Positions 49,561 through 61,003 of a stretch of DNA of 64,000 bases are shown here, in pieces; positions within the stretch are counted from its first letter, which is position 1, and the number at the start of each line of letters is the position of its first letter. The DNA comes from Callorhinus ursinus. Lineage: Eukaryota; Chordata; Mammalia; Carnivora; Otariidae. The notes under the pieces were generated by a model. That model did no database searches. It was given only the letters and a program-made list of their open reading frames with translations, and was not told the origin of the DNA. A program made the position numbers and the translations under genes. The stretch is from positions 29,463,324-29,527,323 of the forward strand of contig NW_020312817.1 in the NCBI RefSeq assembly GCF_003265705.1, given 5' to 3'.

Positions 49561-51743
49561 GGACCAATAACCAGGAACAAAATTTGAAGCAGTAATAAAA
49601 AACCTCCCAAAAAACAAGAGTCCAGGGCCAGATGGCTTCCCAGGGGAATTCTACCAAACATTTAAAGTAGAAATCATAACTATTCTACTGAAGCTCTTTC
49701 AAAAAATAGAAACAGAAGGAAAACTTCCAAACTTGTTCTATGAGACCAGCATTATCCTGATCCCAAAACCAGGCAAAGACCCCATCAAAAAGGAGAATTA
49801 CAGACCAATATCCTTGATGAACATGGATGCCTAAATACTCAGTAAGATCCTAGCCAATAGGATCCAACAGGACATTAAAAGGATTATCCATCACTACCAG
49901 GTGGGATTTATTCCTGGGATGCAAGGGTGGTTCAACATTCACAAATCAATCAGTGGGATAGATGACATTAATAAAAGAAAAGACAAGAACCATATGATCC
50001 TCTCAACTGATGCAGAAAAAGCATTTGACAAAATACAGCATCCTTTCCTGATTAAAACTCTTCAGAGTGTAGGGATAGAGGGAAAAAAACCTCAATATCA
50101 AAAGCCACCTACAAAAAGCCCACAGCTAATATTATTCTCAATGGGGAAAAACTGAGAGCTTTTCCCTTAAGGTCAGGAACACGACAGGGATGCCCACTCT
50201 CACCACTTTTGTTCAACACAGTACTAGCAGTCTTAGCCTCAGCAATCAGAAAACAAAAAGAAATAAAAGGCACTCAAATTGTCAAAGAAGAAGTCAAACT
50301 CTCTCTCTTCACAGATGGCATGATACTTTATGTGGAAAACCCAAAAGACTAGATTTAGTCTAGTCTAATTACTAGAACTCATACAGTAATTCAGCAACGT
50401 GCAGGATACAAAATCAATGCACAGAAATCAGTTGCATTTCTATACACTAACAATGTGACTGAAGAAAGAGAAATTAAAAAATCAAATCCATTTAGAATAG
50501 TACCAATCACCACAAGATATCTAAGAATAAACCTAACCAAAGAGGTAAAGGATTTATACTATAGAAACTACAGAACACTCCTTGGATGAGAGGAAGATAA
50601 AAAGAGATGGAAAAACATTCCATGTCATGGATTGGAAGAATAAACATTGTGAAAATATCTATGCTGCCCAGAACAATCTACATTTTCAATGCAATCCCTA
50701 TCAAAATACCATTGACATCTTTCACAGAGCTGAACAAACAACCCAAAAATTGTATGGATCCAGAAAAGACTCCAAATTGCCAGGGGATTTTTTTAAAAAG
50801 AAAAACCAAAGTTGGGGCATCACAATGCCTGACTTCAAGCTATATTACAAAGCTGTGATCCTCAAGACAGCATGGTATTGGCACCAAAACAGACACATAG
50901 ATCAGTGGACTAGAATAGAGACCCCAGAAATGGACCCTCAATTCTATGGTCAACTAATCTTCAACAAATCAGGAAAGATTATCCAATGGAAAAAAGACAG
51001 TCTCTTCAATAAATGGTGCTGGGAAAATTGGACAGTCACATGCAGAAGAATGAAACTCGACCATTCCCTTATACCATACACAAAGATAAACTCAAAATGG
51101 ATGAAAAACCTAAATGTGAGACAGGAATCCATCAAAATCCTAGAGGAGAGCATAGGCAGTAACCTCTTTGACATTGGCCACAGTGACCTTTTTCAAGACA
51201 TGTCTCTAAGGGCAAGGGAAACAAAAGCAAAAATAAACTTTTGGGACTTCAGCAAGATAAAAAGCTTTGCATAGCAAAGGAAACGGTCAACAAAACTAAG
51301 AGGCAACCCACAGAATGGGAGAAGATATTTGCAAATGACATTACGGATAAAGGGCTGGTATCCAAGATCTATAAAGAACTTCTCAAACTCAACACCCAAA
51401 AAACAAATAATCCAGTCAAGAAATGGGCAGAAGACATGAACAGACACTTCTCCAAAGAAGACATACAAATGGCTAACAGACACATGAAAAATCACTAGCC
51501 ATCTGGGAAATACAAATCAAAACCACAGTGAGATACCACCTTACAACAGTTAGAATTGCAAAAATTAACAAGACAGGAAACAAGTGTTGGCGAAGATGTG
51601 GAAAAAGGGGAACCCTCTTACACTGTTGGTGGGAAGGCAAGCTGGTACAGCCACTCTGGAAAACAGTATGGAGGTTCCTCAAGACATTAAAAATAGAGCT
51701 ACCTTACAACCCAGCAATTGCACTAGTAGGATTTACCCTAAGA
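49561..51743 (+). pseudogene. Inverted L1 ORF2 part (copy C)
   Basis: RT and C-terminal part of ORF2p in the inverted segment of copy C. It reads [16 protein letters not shown] (about 49620-49665), [28 protein letters not shown], then the catalytic box, which here is FTDG (50308-50319) instead of FADD, so the RT would be inactive even if the frame were whole. The frame is broken near 49833, 50090, 50350 and 50590. The block from about 50760 to 51270 (WCWENWTVTCRRMK) is open for over 150 codons, and 51241-51498 continues in another frame. The more numerous frame breaks than copy A suggest an older insertion. Confidence 0.9.
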
Positions 51744-52700
51744 TTTATTTTTTTAAACTCTGACATACAGAAGAAGACTGAGTGTCATCTATGTTGTTTG
51801 AGATTTTTACAAACAAAATATCTGTAATAAAATTCATTTTGCAAGAGAAGAAATAACCTATATTTATATATTCTATATTCTATATAGCCTGTAAGGGTCT
51901 ATAATAATACAGGGCAGCTTTTCTTGATGGCTAGGCTTGTCTTACCCTTCAGAAAGTGCTCATAAAATTGATTGCTTTAGTGAGACATGACACATTTATT
52001 GTGCATCTAGACTCTGCAGAATATTGGGGACTAGTTCTGAGACAAATGCTAATGAAGGAGCTAGTATCATAAATACACAAGATACGTTATTTATTTACTT
52101 GAAGAATTTTTATTTCTTAATATAAACAATGGGATTTCATTTTGATAGTTTCTTTGTTTGCCATCACACTCTTCAGCAATGCTGCACTAAAACCAGAAAT
52201 ACAGTCAACTATTTTTTACTAAAACCAGAAGAAAACTGAGTCTTTGCTTAAAAGAAGATATACATAGGGAATACTATAAATCAAAAGAAACAATAAAAGC
52301 TACTTATTCACATCTTAGCCACTAAAAAATACATGGATTATAAATGACTTATTCTTGGAAATAGTGCCTCAAATCCAAATTGTAACATAACTCACAGTCC
52401 AAATAAACACGAGAAAGCTGTCAAATATGGCTCTAAGTCCCAAAGATACCATCATCTGCATTAAAAATGAATGAAATGAGAGAAAGGGAAAAAAATCTGC
52501 ACTTTATATTTGTCATTCTTTTGTTATCTTCATGTATTTCAGGATAAAGGGCTGGAGGAGTGCAGAAAAACCTTCAGGAATTCGAAGGGAACTCATGGTT
52601 GCAATTTTAATATTTTAGAGTAACCCATATTTTGGATTAGACAGCCATTAAAATCTGTTGTTGCCTAGTAGTCTCTTTCTTCAGGCAACAAGCTTGTTTT
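51744..52700. other. Intergenic, nothing recognised
   Basis: AT-rich, no named repeats; unusually free of young insertions. Confidence 0.5.
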
Positions 52701-52708
52701 TGCTACAG

Positions 52709-52843
52709 GTAAATGAAAGAGCTGTTCCAAGTTATATACTGCAGATGAGAGGAAGAATAGGAAGAAAATTTCATGATCATTCGTCAGGAACCAACGATCA
52801 GAGTACAATTGGGAGTGCCACCAGTTCCAAATCTTTGATTTGA
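52709..52843 (+). CDS. Candidate terminal coding exon, gene unknown
   Basis: A good 3' splice-site-like sequence, 'cttgtttttgctacag' with AG at 52707-52708, is followed by 44 open codons ending in TGA (52841-52843). The translation starts VNERAVPSYILQMRGRIGRK and ends in a Ser/Thr/Gly-rich tail with SSKSLI at the C terminus, resembling a cytoplasmic receptor or scaffold tail. The segment retains CpGs (cattcgtc, caacgatc) and has balanced base use unlike its surroundings. No repeat covers it. The gene was not recognised; upstream exons would lie to the left, outside or far from here. A chance open frame of this length is quite possible. Confidence 0.3.
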   Translation, partial: VNERAVPSYILQMRGRIGRKFHDHSSGTNDQSTIGSATSSKSLI

Positions 52844-53244
52844 AATTTTGTCAAAATTAATATGTTCTGGAGTTTTAGAAGAGAACACTCAGTTTAGTTT
52901 AAAGTATATCTCACTCAGACCCCACTGGGCTGTACGGTCTTCTTAACATCTTTGAAAATTCCTCTATTAAAAAAACAAATTATCAGGCACTTAATAAGTT
53001 GTATAAAATGGTGACACAATTCTCAAAAGGAAATCATTTCTAATACATATGAAACTCTAATCATGTATGTCAAGGGAGCATATGAACCAAGTACCTGATT
53101 TAATAGGAGGTTTACAATACACTGAATAAGCAGAGTCCTACAGCTCTTGAGTCAACCATGTGGCAGATAGAAGTATGTGTGTGCATGTGTGAGTGTGCAA
53201 CACTCTCTGGTCACCTTGCTTTTACCACTATTGTGGTAGCACCT
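52844..53244. other. Intergenic, nothing recognised
   Basis: If 52709-52843 is a terminal exon this would be its 3'UTR. The nearest AATAAA-like signal was not clear. Confidence 0.4.
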
Positions 53245-53260
53245 AAAAAAATGGAAAAGA

Positions 53261-53444
53261 GGGGCACCTGGGTGGCCCAGTCATTAAGTGTCTGCCTTCA
53301 GCTCAGGTCATGATCCCAGGGTCCTGGGATTGAGCCCCACATTGGGCTCCCTGCTCAGCAGGAAGCCTGCTTCTCCCTCTCCCCCTGCTTGTGTTCCCTC
53401 TCTTGCTGTGTCTCTCTCTGTCAAATAAATAAATAAAATCTTTA
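53261..53444 (+). mobile_element. Can-SINE, plus strand, inside L1 copy D
   Basis: Head 'ggggcacctgggtggcccag' and an A-rich tail. The 16-bp duplication aaaaaaatggaaaaga (53245-53260, 53445-53460) is the A-rich L1 sequence it landed in. Confidence 0.96.
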
Positions 53445-56400
53445 AAAAAAATGGAAAAGACAAGAAAGCTGGTGCAACTATACTCAATTCAGAAAAAAAC
53501 AGACTGTAATAAGAGACAAAGATGAGTGTTATATAATGATAAAGGAGTGAAACCAACAAGAAGATATAACATTTGTAAATATTTATGTACCAAACATAGG
53601 AGCACCTAAATACATAAAGCAAATATTAACAGAACTAAAGTGAAAAATTGAAAGCAATACAATAATAGTAGGGGACTTTAACACCCCACTTACAGCAATG
53701 GATAAATAATGCAAACAGAAAATCAGTTAGGAAATATCAGTTTTAAATGACACATTAGACCAAATGGACTTACTATGTATATATAGAACATTTATCCAAT
53801 AGCAGAATACACATTCTTCTCAAGTATACATGGAACATTCTCCAGGATAGACCAAATGGGGGTCCACAAAGAGGTCTCAATTAATTCAAGAAAACTGAAA
53901 TCATATCAAGCATCTGCTCTGACCATTATAGTATGAATTAGGAATCTATTAAAATAAGAAAATGAAAAACCACAAAAACATGGAAAACAAACAACATGCT
54001 ACTGAACAAGCAATGAGTCAAAGAAGAAATCAGAGGAGAAATAAAAAAATACCTTGAGACAAATGAAAAGAAGGATACAACACACCAAAATCTGTGGGAC
54101 ACAACAAAAGCAATTTTGAGAGGAAAATTCACAGAAATAAAGGCCTACATCAAGAAAGAATAAAAATTTCAGATAAACTATCTAACTTTATAGCTAAAGA
54201 AACTAGAAAAAAAGAACAAAATAATCCCAAAGTAAGTAGAAGAAAGGAAATAATAAAGTTCAGAACAGAAATAAATGAAATGGAGACTAAAGTAATAGAA
54301 AACATTGATTAAAAAAAAGAACTATATCTTTAAAAAGATAAACAAAATGGACAAATCTTTAGCTAGATTTACCAAAAAGAAAAAGAGAAAGGGCTCAAAT
54401 AAATAAAATCAGAAATGAAAAAGAATTTACAACTGATACCACAGAAATATAAAGGATCATAAGAGAATACCACAAACAATGTATGTCAACAAATTGGACA
54501 ACCTAGAAGAAATGAATAAATTCCCAGAAACATGCAATCTTCTAAAACTGAATCAGGAATAAAAAGAAAATCTGAATAGACAGATTACTAGAAAGGAAAT
54601 TGAATCAGTAATCAAAAATCTCCCAACAAAAGTCCGAGGACCAGATGGCTTCACTGGTGAAATCTTCCAAACATTCAAAGAAGATTTAATACTTACCTTT
54701 CTCATACTCTTCCAAAAAATTAAAGAGGAGGAATGTTTCCAAACACATTTTATGAGTCCAGCATTACCTTGATACCAAACCAGACAAGGACACCACCAAA
54801 AAAAAAAAAAAAAAAAGAAAAAAGAAAGAAAAAAGCAAAGAAAGAGAGGCAAAAAAAAGAAAATTACAGGCCAGTATTCTTGATGAACATAAATACAAAA
54901 ACCATCAACAAAATATTACCAAACTGAATTCAACAATAAATTAAAAAGATCATACAGCATGATCAAGTAGGACTTGATCCAGCAATACAGGGATGGTTCA
55001 ACATCTACAGGTATATCAATGTGATATACTACATAAACAAAACAAAATGAAGGATAAAAATCATATGATCATCTCAATAGATGCAGGAAAAAACATCACA
55101 ATAAAATTCAACATCCACTTATGATTAAAAAAAAACTCTCAACAAAGTGGGTATAGCATGAACATACCCATAGTAAACATACCCAACATAGTAAAGGCCA
55201 CAATGACAAACCCGCCGCTAACACAATGCCTAATAAGGGAAAGCTAAAAGTTTTTCCTCTAAGACCAGGAACAAGATAAGAATGCTTACTCTCACCACTT
55301 TTATTCAACATAATATTGGAAGTCCTGGCCATGGCAATTAGTCACAAAAATGAAACAAAAGCCATTCAAATAGAAAAGGAAGAAGTGAACCGTTAATATT
55401 TGCAGACAACATGATTCTATACATACAGAAAACTCTAAAAACCCCTCTCAAATCTCTTAGAATAAAAGAATGTAGTGAAGATGCAAGATACAAAAATATT
55501 AAGATACAAAAATCAGTTGCATTTCTACACACTAATAACAAACTATTAGGAAGAGGTATTAAGAAAACAGTCCCATTTACAATAGCACCAAAAATAATCT
55601 AATATCAAGGAAAAATTTCAACCAAAGAGGTGAAAAACCTGTACACTATAAGACTATAAGACACTGATGAAAAAAATTGAAGACATAAAAAATGAAAAGA
55701 TATTCCATGCTCATGGATTGCAGGAATTAACATTGTTAAAATGTCTATACTACCCAAAGCAATCTACAAATTCAAAGCAATCCCTATCAAAATTCCAATG
55801 GCATATTTCATAGAACTAGAACAAATAATTCTAAAATTTGTACGGAACCAAAAGATCTTGATTAACCAAAGCAACCTTAAGAAAGAACAAAGCTGGAAGT
55901 TTTAAACTCTACTACAAAGCTACTGTAATCAAAACAGTATGGTACTGGAACAAAAACAGACCCATCTGGAAGAGAACTGACAGCCCAGGGAAAAACTCAC
56001 GCATACATGGACAATTAGCTTATGACAAGGAGCCAAAAACATATAATGGAGAGTGGAGTCTTTTTAATAAATAGTATTTGTGAAAACTGGCAGCCAAATA
56101 CAAAAGAATGAAAGTAGACCACTATCTTACACCATACACAAAAATGAACTCAAAATAGCTTAAAGACTTGAATGTAAAACCTAAAAATCTTCTGCACAGT
56201 GAAGTAACCCATACTCAAAATGAAAGAGCAATCTATTGACTGGGAGAAGACATTATATATCGAATTAGGTGTTAATATCCAAAATATAAAATGAACTCAT
56301 ACAACTCAAAAACAACAACAACAAAAAACCAAAAACAATCTGATTTAAAAATGGGCAGAGGTGGTATCTCATTGAGGTTTTGATTTGTATTTCCCTGATG

Positions 56401-56487
56401 CCGAGAGATGTTGAGTACTTTTTCATGTGTATGTTGGTCATTTGGATGTCTTCTTTGGAAAAATGTCTGTTCATGTCTTCTGCCCAT

Positions 56488-56887
56488 NNNNNNNNNNNNN
56501 NNNNNNNNNNNNNNNNNNNNNNNNNNNNNNNNNNNNNNNNNNNNNNNNNNNNNNNNNNNNNNNNNNNNNNNNNNNNNNNNNNNNNNNNNNNNNNNNNNNN
56601 NNNNNNNNNNNNNNNNNNNNNNNNNNNNNNNNNNNNNNNNNNNNNNNNNNNNNNNNNNNNNNNNNNNNNNNNNNNNNNNNNNNNNNNNNNNNNNNNNNNN
56701 NNNNNNNNNNNNNNNNNNNNNNNNNNNNNNNNNNNNNNNNNNNNNNNNNNNNNNNNNNNNNNNNNNNNNNNNNNNNNNNNNNNNNNNNNNNNNNNNNNNN
56801 NNNNNNNNNNNNNNNNNNNNNNNNNNNNNNNNNNNNNNNNNNNNNNNNNNNNNNNNNNNNNNNNNNNNNNNNNNNNNNNNNNNNNNN
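56488..56887. other. Assembly gap (400 N)
   Basis: Unsequenced. It lies exactly between oppositely oriented L1 parts and next to a (TA)n run, both hard to assemble. The true length may differ. Confidence 0.99.

Positions 56888-56934
<47 letters not shown>
56888..56934 (+). repeat. (TA)n(CA)n microsatellite in L1 copy E
   Basis: Same compound repeat and same L1 position as 38984-39050. Its left edge is cut by the gap, so its length is unknown. Confidence 0.95.
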
Positions 56935-58340
56935 ATGGAATATTAGGCAGCCATCAAAAGGAATGAGATCTTGCCATTTGCAATGACCTGGATGGAACTA
57001 GAGGGTATTATGCTGAGCGAAATAAGTCAGAGAAAAACATGTATCATATGACCTCACTGATATGAGGAATTCTTAATCTCAGGAAACAAACTGAGGGTTG
57101 CTGGAGTGGTGGGGGGTGGGAGGGATGGGGTGGCTGGGTGATAGACATTGGGGAGAGTATGTGCTATGGTGAGTGCTGTGAATTGTGGAAGACTGTTGAA
57201 TCACAGACTGTACCTCTGAAACAATAATATATTATATGTTAAAAAAAAAAAAGAAGAAGATAGCAGGAAGGGAAAAATGAAGGGGGTGAAATCAGAGGTG
57301 GACATGAACCATGAGAGACTATGGACTCTGAGAAACAAACTGAGGGTTCTAGAGGGGAGTGGGGTGGGGGGATGGGTTAGCCTGGTGATGGGTATTAAAG
57401 AGGGCATGTACTGCATGGAGAACTGGGTGTTATATGCAAACAATGAATCATGGAACACTACATCGAAGACTAATGATGTAATGTATGGTGATTAACATAA
57501 CATAATAATAAAAAAAAATAGGCAGAGGATCTAAATAGACATTTTCCCCCCAAAACAACATGAAGGTGGTCAACAGGCACATAAAAAGATGTTCAGCATC
57601 ACTAATTATTAGGGAGATGCAATCAAAACCACAATAAGGTATCACCTCATACCTGTTAGAATTGCTATTTTCAAAAAGACAAAGAATACCAAGTGTTTGA
57701 GAGGATATGGAGAAAAGCAAACCCTCGAATACTGCTGGGATTGTAAATTGGTACAGCCACTATTGAAAACAGTATGAAAAGCTTCAAAAAATTAAGGAGA
57801 GAACTACCATATTATCCAGCTATTCCACTTTTGGGTATATAGCCAAAAACATGAAAACACTAATTCAAAAAGATATATGCACCCCTGTGTTCATTGCAGC
57901 ATTATTTAAAATAGGAAAGATATGGAAACAAACTAAATTTCTGTCCATCAATGGATGAATGGATAAAAAAGATATGTATAAACAATGGAATACTACTCAG
58001 CCATAAAAAAGAATGAAATCTTGTTATTTGTGACAACAAATGCGGTATTATGCTAAGTGAAATAAGTCAGAAGAAGAAAGAGAAATACTGTAGGATTTCA
58101 CTCATGTGGAATATTAAAAATAATAAAACAAAACAAGCAAACAAATAAAACAAAAACAAACTCATAGATATGATGGAGATTGGATTAGTGGTTACCAGAG
58201 GAGAAGGGAGTTATTGGGAGAAAGAGGTGAAGGGTGTCAACTGTAGGGTGATGGATGGTAACTAGACATTTAGGGGGGCTCACTTTTCATATAAATACAC
58301 ATCGAATTATGTTGTATACCTGAAATTTATATTTAAAAAA

Positions 58341-58676
58341 TATATATCCCGTATGTCTTATAGGCAGAAATCCTGTCCATGGCAGGTTGCTCTGTAATTC
58401 ATTTGAGCACCTGTATTGTGTCTTATTCATGCTATTGTAATAAACATACTAATTCCAAAATGTTCACCAAAAAAAGAGAAAAAAAGAATCCTACTATTGT
58501 TCATGAAGCTATGTGTATTTTGTGTAACTCTGTATATGTAACTTGTCTGTGTGTGTATTTAAATTATACTACTACCATATAAGTATAGAAATAAATATTT
58601 CAGTAGTGGTAATTGTCAGAATAAATGACTTTCTTTTTAAAAGAAAAAAAAATGGCTTCATCTAGTCTGGCTTACC
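58341..58676. other. Intergenic, nothing recognised
   Basis: Short AT-rich stretch; the plus frame at 58379-58582 has no features. Confidence 0.5.
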
Positions 58677-58691
58677 AAGAGTAGATCTCTC

Positions 58692-58885
58692 GGGCGCCTG
58701 GGTGGCTCAGTTGGTTAAGCGACTGCCTTCGGCTCAGGTCATGATCCTGGAGTCCCAGGATCGAGTCCCACATCGGGCTCCCTGCTCAGGGGGGAGTCTG
58801 CTTCTCCCTCTGACCCTCTTCCCTCTCATGCTCTCTATCTCTCATTCTCTCTCTCTCAAATAAATAAAATCTTAAAAAAAAAAAA
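58692..58885 (+). mobile_element. Young Can-SINE, plus strand
   Basis: Near-consensus head 'gggcgcctgggtggctcagt' with A-box-like and B-box-like (gatcgagtccc) pol III elements, CT-rich tail, AATAAA-containing A-rich end. The perfect 15-bp duplication aagagtagatctctc flanks it (58677-58691, 58886-58900). Confidence 0.97.
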
Positions 58886-58900
58886 AAGAGTAGATCTCTC

Positions 58901-59993
58901 ATTCAGCAACTGTCTTCAATAAGAAAAGAAGTACAAGGAAACCTGGAATGTGCTTGACACAGGCATGTAGCCATTGGAACTTGTGCCACAACATGCCCAC
59001 AAATGAAAAGCATGCACAGTAGACTGCACGAAGCCAGGGGAGAGACAACCAAGGGTGATGCATGTGTAAATATCATACAGTACTGAGTTTAAATTGAGTA
59101 GCATTGCAGAGGAGCTCAAATTGTTTTTGAGAGACTATAAATATATCCTTGGATATTACTTATAATAGAAGAATACACTTGCAATTCTTTTTTTCCTATT
59201 GGTAATGGAAATTTAAGCATTGCCAATAACTAGTCTCTCGAGGACAACAAAAGGAGGATATAAAAGGCTGCAATAAAAAAATAGGATTATTTAGTTTAAA
59301 TATGTGTACAGAGCCAGGTTTCCAAAATTTGCTACAGGATTAGAGAAACATCTGATTATGAACATTTTCTATCACAGGGCAGCTCAATGTCCCCCAGCCA
59401 AACACTACAATAATCAACAAAGAGAGATGTAGATTCTAGTTCCTGAAGAATGGTATAGTTAATTTTCTCCTTGATTTCATCCTTTTTAAGTCTGTAGAGA
59501 GAAGGAAGTGTTCTAAAAGAGCAAAGACCAATAAGTCTACATATGGAAAGCAATTTGTAGTTTGGGGTGGGGTTAAGTTACCAGTACATTTAGATATATA
59601 CCAAGAAGTAGGCCTATGGAAAATCACACGTTTAGCAAGAACATTGTGGGGCATACACACACACACACAAAATGCATGATGTCCTAAATCAATTAGAGAA
59701 AGCAATGGTTTATCAATATGCAGCATCCACACTCAGAATGCTAGTGAAATATATGTAACATTGAAACAAAACAGCTACTTTGGCAGAAAATTCTTACATT
59801 ATTTCTGCTAGATCAGCATCTGCTCCCAGGTGTGAAGTACTTTCGGCCTGCAAAATTGTAGACTTGGAAAAAGGCTGCATTTGTCTAGAACAAATATAAA
59901 AAGTAGCATCAGCTAAGAGGAGATGCTGACACAGCATTGAGATAACATAACAATGGGAAAATTTTGAAGGGGAGCCCAATGAGTTATGTGGAC
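58901..59993. other. Intergenic, nothing recognised
   Basis: Short minus frames (58916-59119, 59356-59732) have no recognisable motifs. Confidence 0.5.
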
Positions 59994-60195
59994 CAGTGCT
60001 TCTGAACTCAGGGGCACTTTACCCCTCCATGGACATTTGACAATGTCTGGAAACATTTCTGGCTGTCATAACTATGGGATCTAGTGAGTAGAGGCCAGAG
60101 ATGCTGCTAAACATCGTACAGTGCACCAGACAGCCTCTCACAACAAAGAATTATGTAGCCTAAAATGTGATTAGTACTGAGGTTGAAAAGCCCTG
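59994..60195 (+). mobile_element. hAT-like non-autonomous DNA transposon relic (MER-type)
   Basis: Starts cagtgcttctgaactca and ends gaggttgaaaagccctg, which are imperfect inverted termini of hAT type. The body includes 'gacatttgacaatgtctgga' and 'gagatgctgctaaacatcgt', typical of a dispersed mammalian MER. The exact family is not fixed. Confidence 0.65.
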
Positions 60196-60239
60196 CTCTA
60201 GCCCAAAGGCAATGTTTTCACAATGGGAGAAGAATGCTA

Positions 60240-60378
60240 TTTTGTTTGTCTCCTCTACCAGAAGGAAAACTTCCTGGGGGCAGGAAATTTGTCTGCAGTG
60301 TACATTGCATTATGACTAGTATGTAGAACAATGCCTGACACACAGTAGATACTTAATACATGTGTCATGAATGAATGT
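60240..60378 (+). repeat. L2 3'-end relic
   Basis: 'gggggcaggaaatttgtctg', 'caatgcctgacacacagtag' and 'tcatgaatgaatg' follow the conserved L2 3' end. Confidence 0.75.
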
Positions 60379-61003
60379 AAGACTGAGAAACCACAGCAGG
60401 AGAGGAGTTGGCAGTTAACTGGTTGGACTGAAGTGGGAGAGGGATGATAAACCCCCAGGAGTCAGAGATGTGTTTCATTACCCCCCCTACCAATCCTAAC
60501 ACTGTCTGAACATCCTAGGAGACTAATGCAAAGGGCTGAATCTCAAAGGACAGAACAAATCATATATTATTCTTTATGTAATCCTATTCAATAACAGAAA
60601 GAAAGAGGATAATACTTATCAAAAACATTTAAGTCAAAACTTTCCATTACAAATTTTTATCTTCTCAGAGAGAAAATGTTACAAAGGGATATTTTACCAT
60701 CACTGCTGAGTCACTAAACATCACCTTGACCCTCAGAGTCAGAAGTTAGCTAGCGACTGGGATAGCATTCAACAGCATATAATCCTTAAACTTTGTATAT
60801 GCTTGGATGAAAATTCCAAAACCTCCATCTTTAAGAATTGTCTACTTTTCCCTATTCAGTGTTTAAATCATATAAGGAAGTGAATTTTTAATTAGTCTGC
60901 ATCTGTTTAAGAAAACCATTTCACAGAAAAATAAAAATAAAACAGCCAAAAAATCATCAGCTTCCCCCTATAAATTTACCAATTTAAAAATGATGTGAAT
61001 TTT
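60379..61003. other. Intergenic, nothing recognised
   Basis: No genes or named repeats; left flank of L1 copy F. Confidence 0.5.

Larger units (their letters stand above)
48948..51743 (-). mobile_element. L1 copy C with internal inversion (twin-priming structure)
   Basis: 48948-49560 is a minus-strand L1 3' end (T-rich tail, 3'UTR, ORF2 C-terminus to 'ggtatttaccccaaagatac'). From 49561 the sequence flips to plus strand and reads ORF2 from the region before [11 protein letters not shown] to NPAIALVG at about 51743. The outer end of the inverted part and the inner end of the 3' part cover the same L1 position with about 20 nt overlap. This is the arrangement expected from twin priming. A TSD was not resolved. 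Confidence 0.9.
56362..57513 (+). mobile_element. L1 copy E, nested in copy D, 5' part inverted
   Basis: 56362-56487 is minus-strand L1 ORF2 ('ctcattgaggttttgatttg', 'catttggatgtcttctttgg'). After the N gap the sequence is plus-strand L1 from the YTMEY region through the 3'UTR to the A-tail. Near-identical flanks aaaaatgggcagagg (56347-56361) and aaaaataggcagagg (57514-57528) are copy D sequence, so this is one insertion with an internal inversion, again as expected from twin priming. The inversion junction is hidden in the gap. Confidence 0.88.
53461..58090 (+). pseudogene. L1 ORF2 (copy D), decayed
   Basis: Endonuclease and RT remnants of L1 ORF2p. Recognisable pieces are the GDFNTPL-like block (about 53668-53695), [14 protein letters not shown] (about 54640-54680), a YRPVFLMN-like motif (about 54865), and the RT catalytic box as FADN (55399-55410), where the second Asp codon has become Asn, so it is dead. 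Numerous stops and shifts; an A-rich Lys expansion at 54798-54860 lies where PIKKENYRP is expected. After copy E the C-terminal part resumes at about 57529 and runs to about 58090. More diverged than copies A, B and F. Confidence 0.85.
53245..58340 (+). mobile_element. Old L1 copy D, interrupted twice
   Basis: Older L1, sense strand, from the endonuclease region ('ataggggactttaacacccc'-like at about 53668) through RT and C-terminus to a 3' end near 58340 ('gttgtatacctgaaatttat'). It is interrupted by a SINE (53261-53444) and by L1 copy E (56362-57513). The left limit is uncertain. Confidence 0.88.

Noticed and set aside
48698..51753. 'aagatttattttt' at 48698 and 51741 as TSD of L1 copy C
   Set aside because: It would leave about 240 bp of unrelated sequence between the TSD and the L1 tail without a poly(T) start; the motif is common in AT-rich DNA.
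56265..56986. Five open frames of 154-222 residues spanning the gap
   Set aside because: Most of each frame is unknown residues from the 400-N gap; the ends are L1 and a (TA)n/(CA)n repeat.
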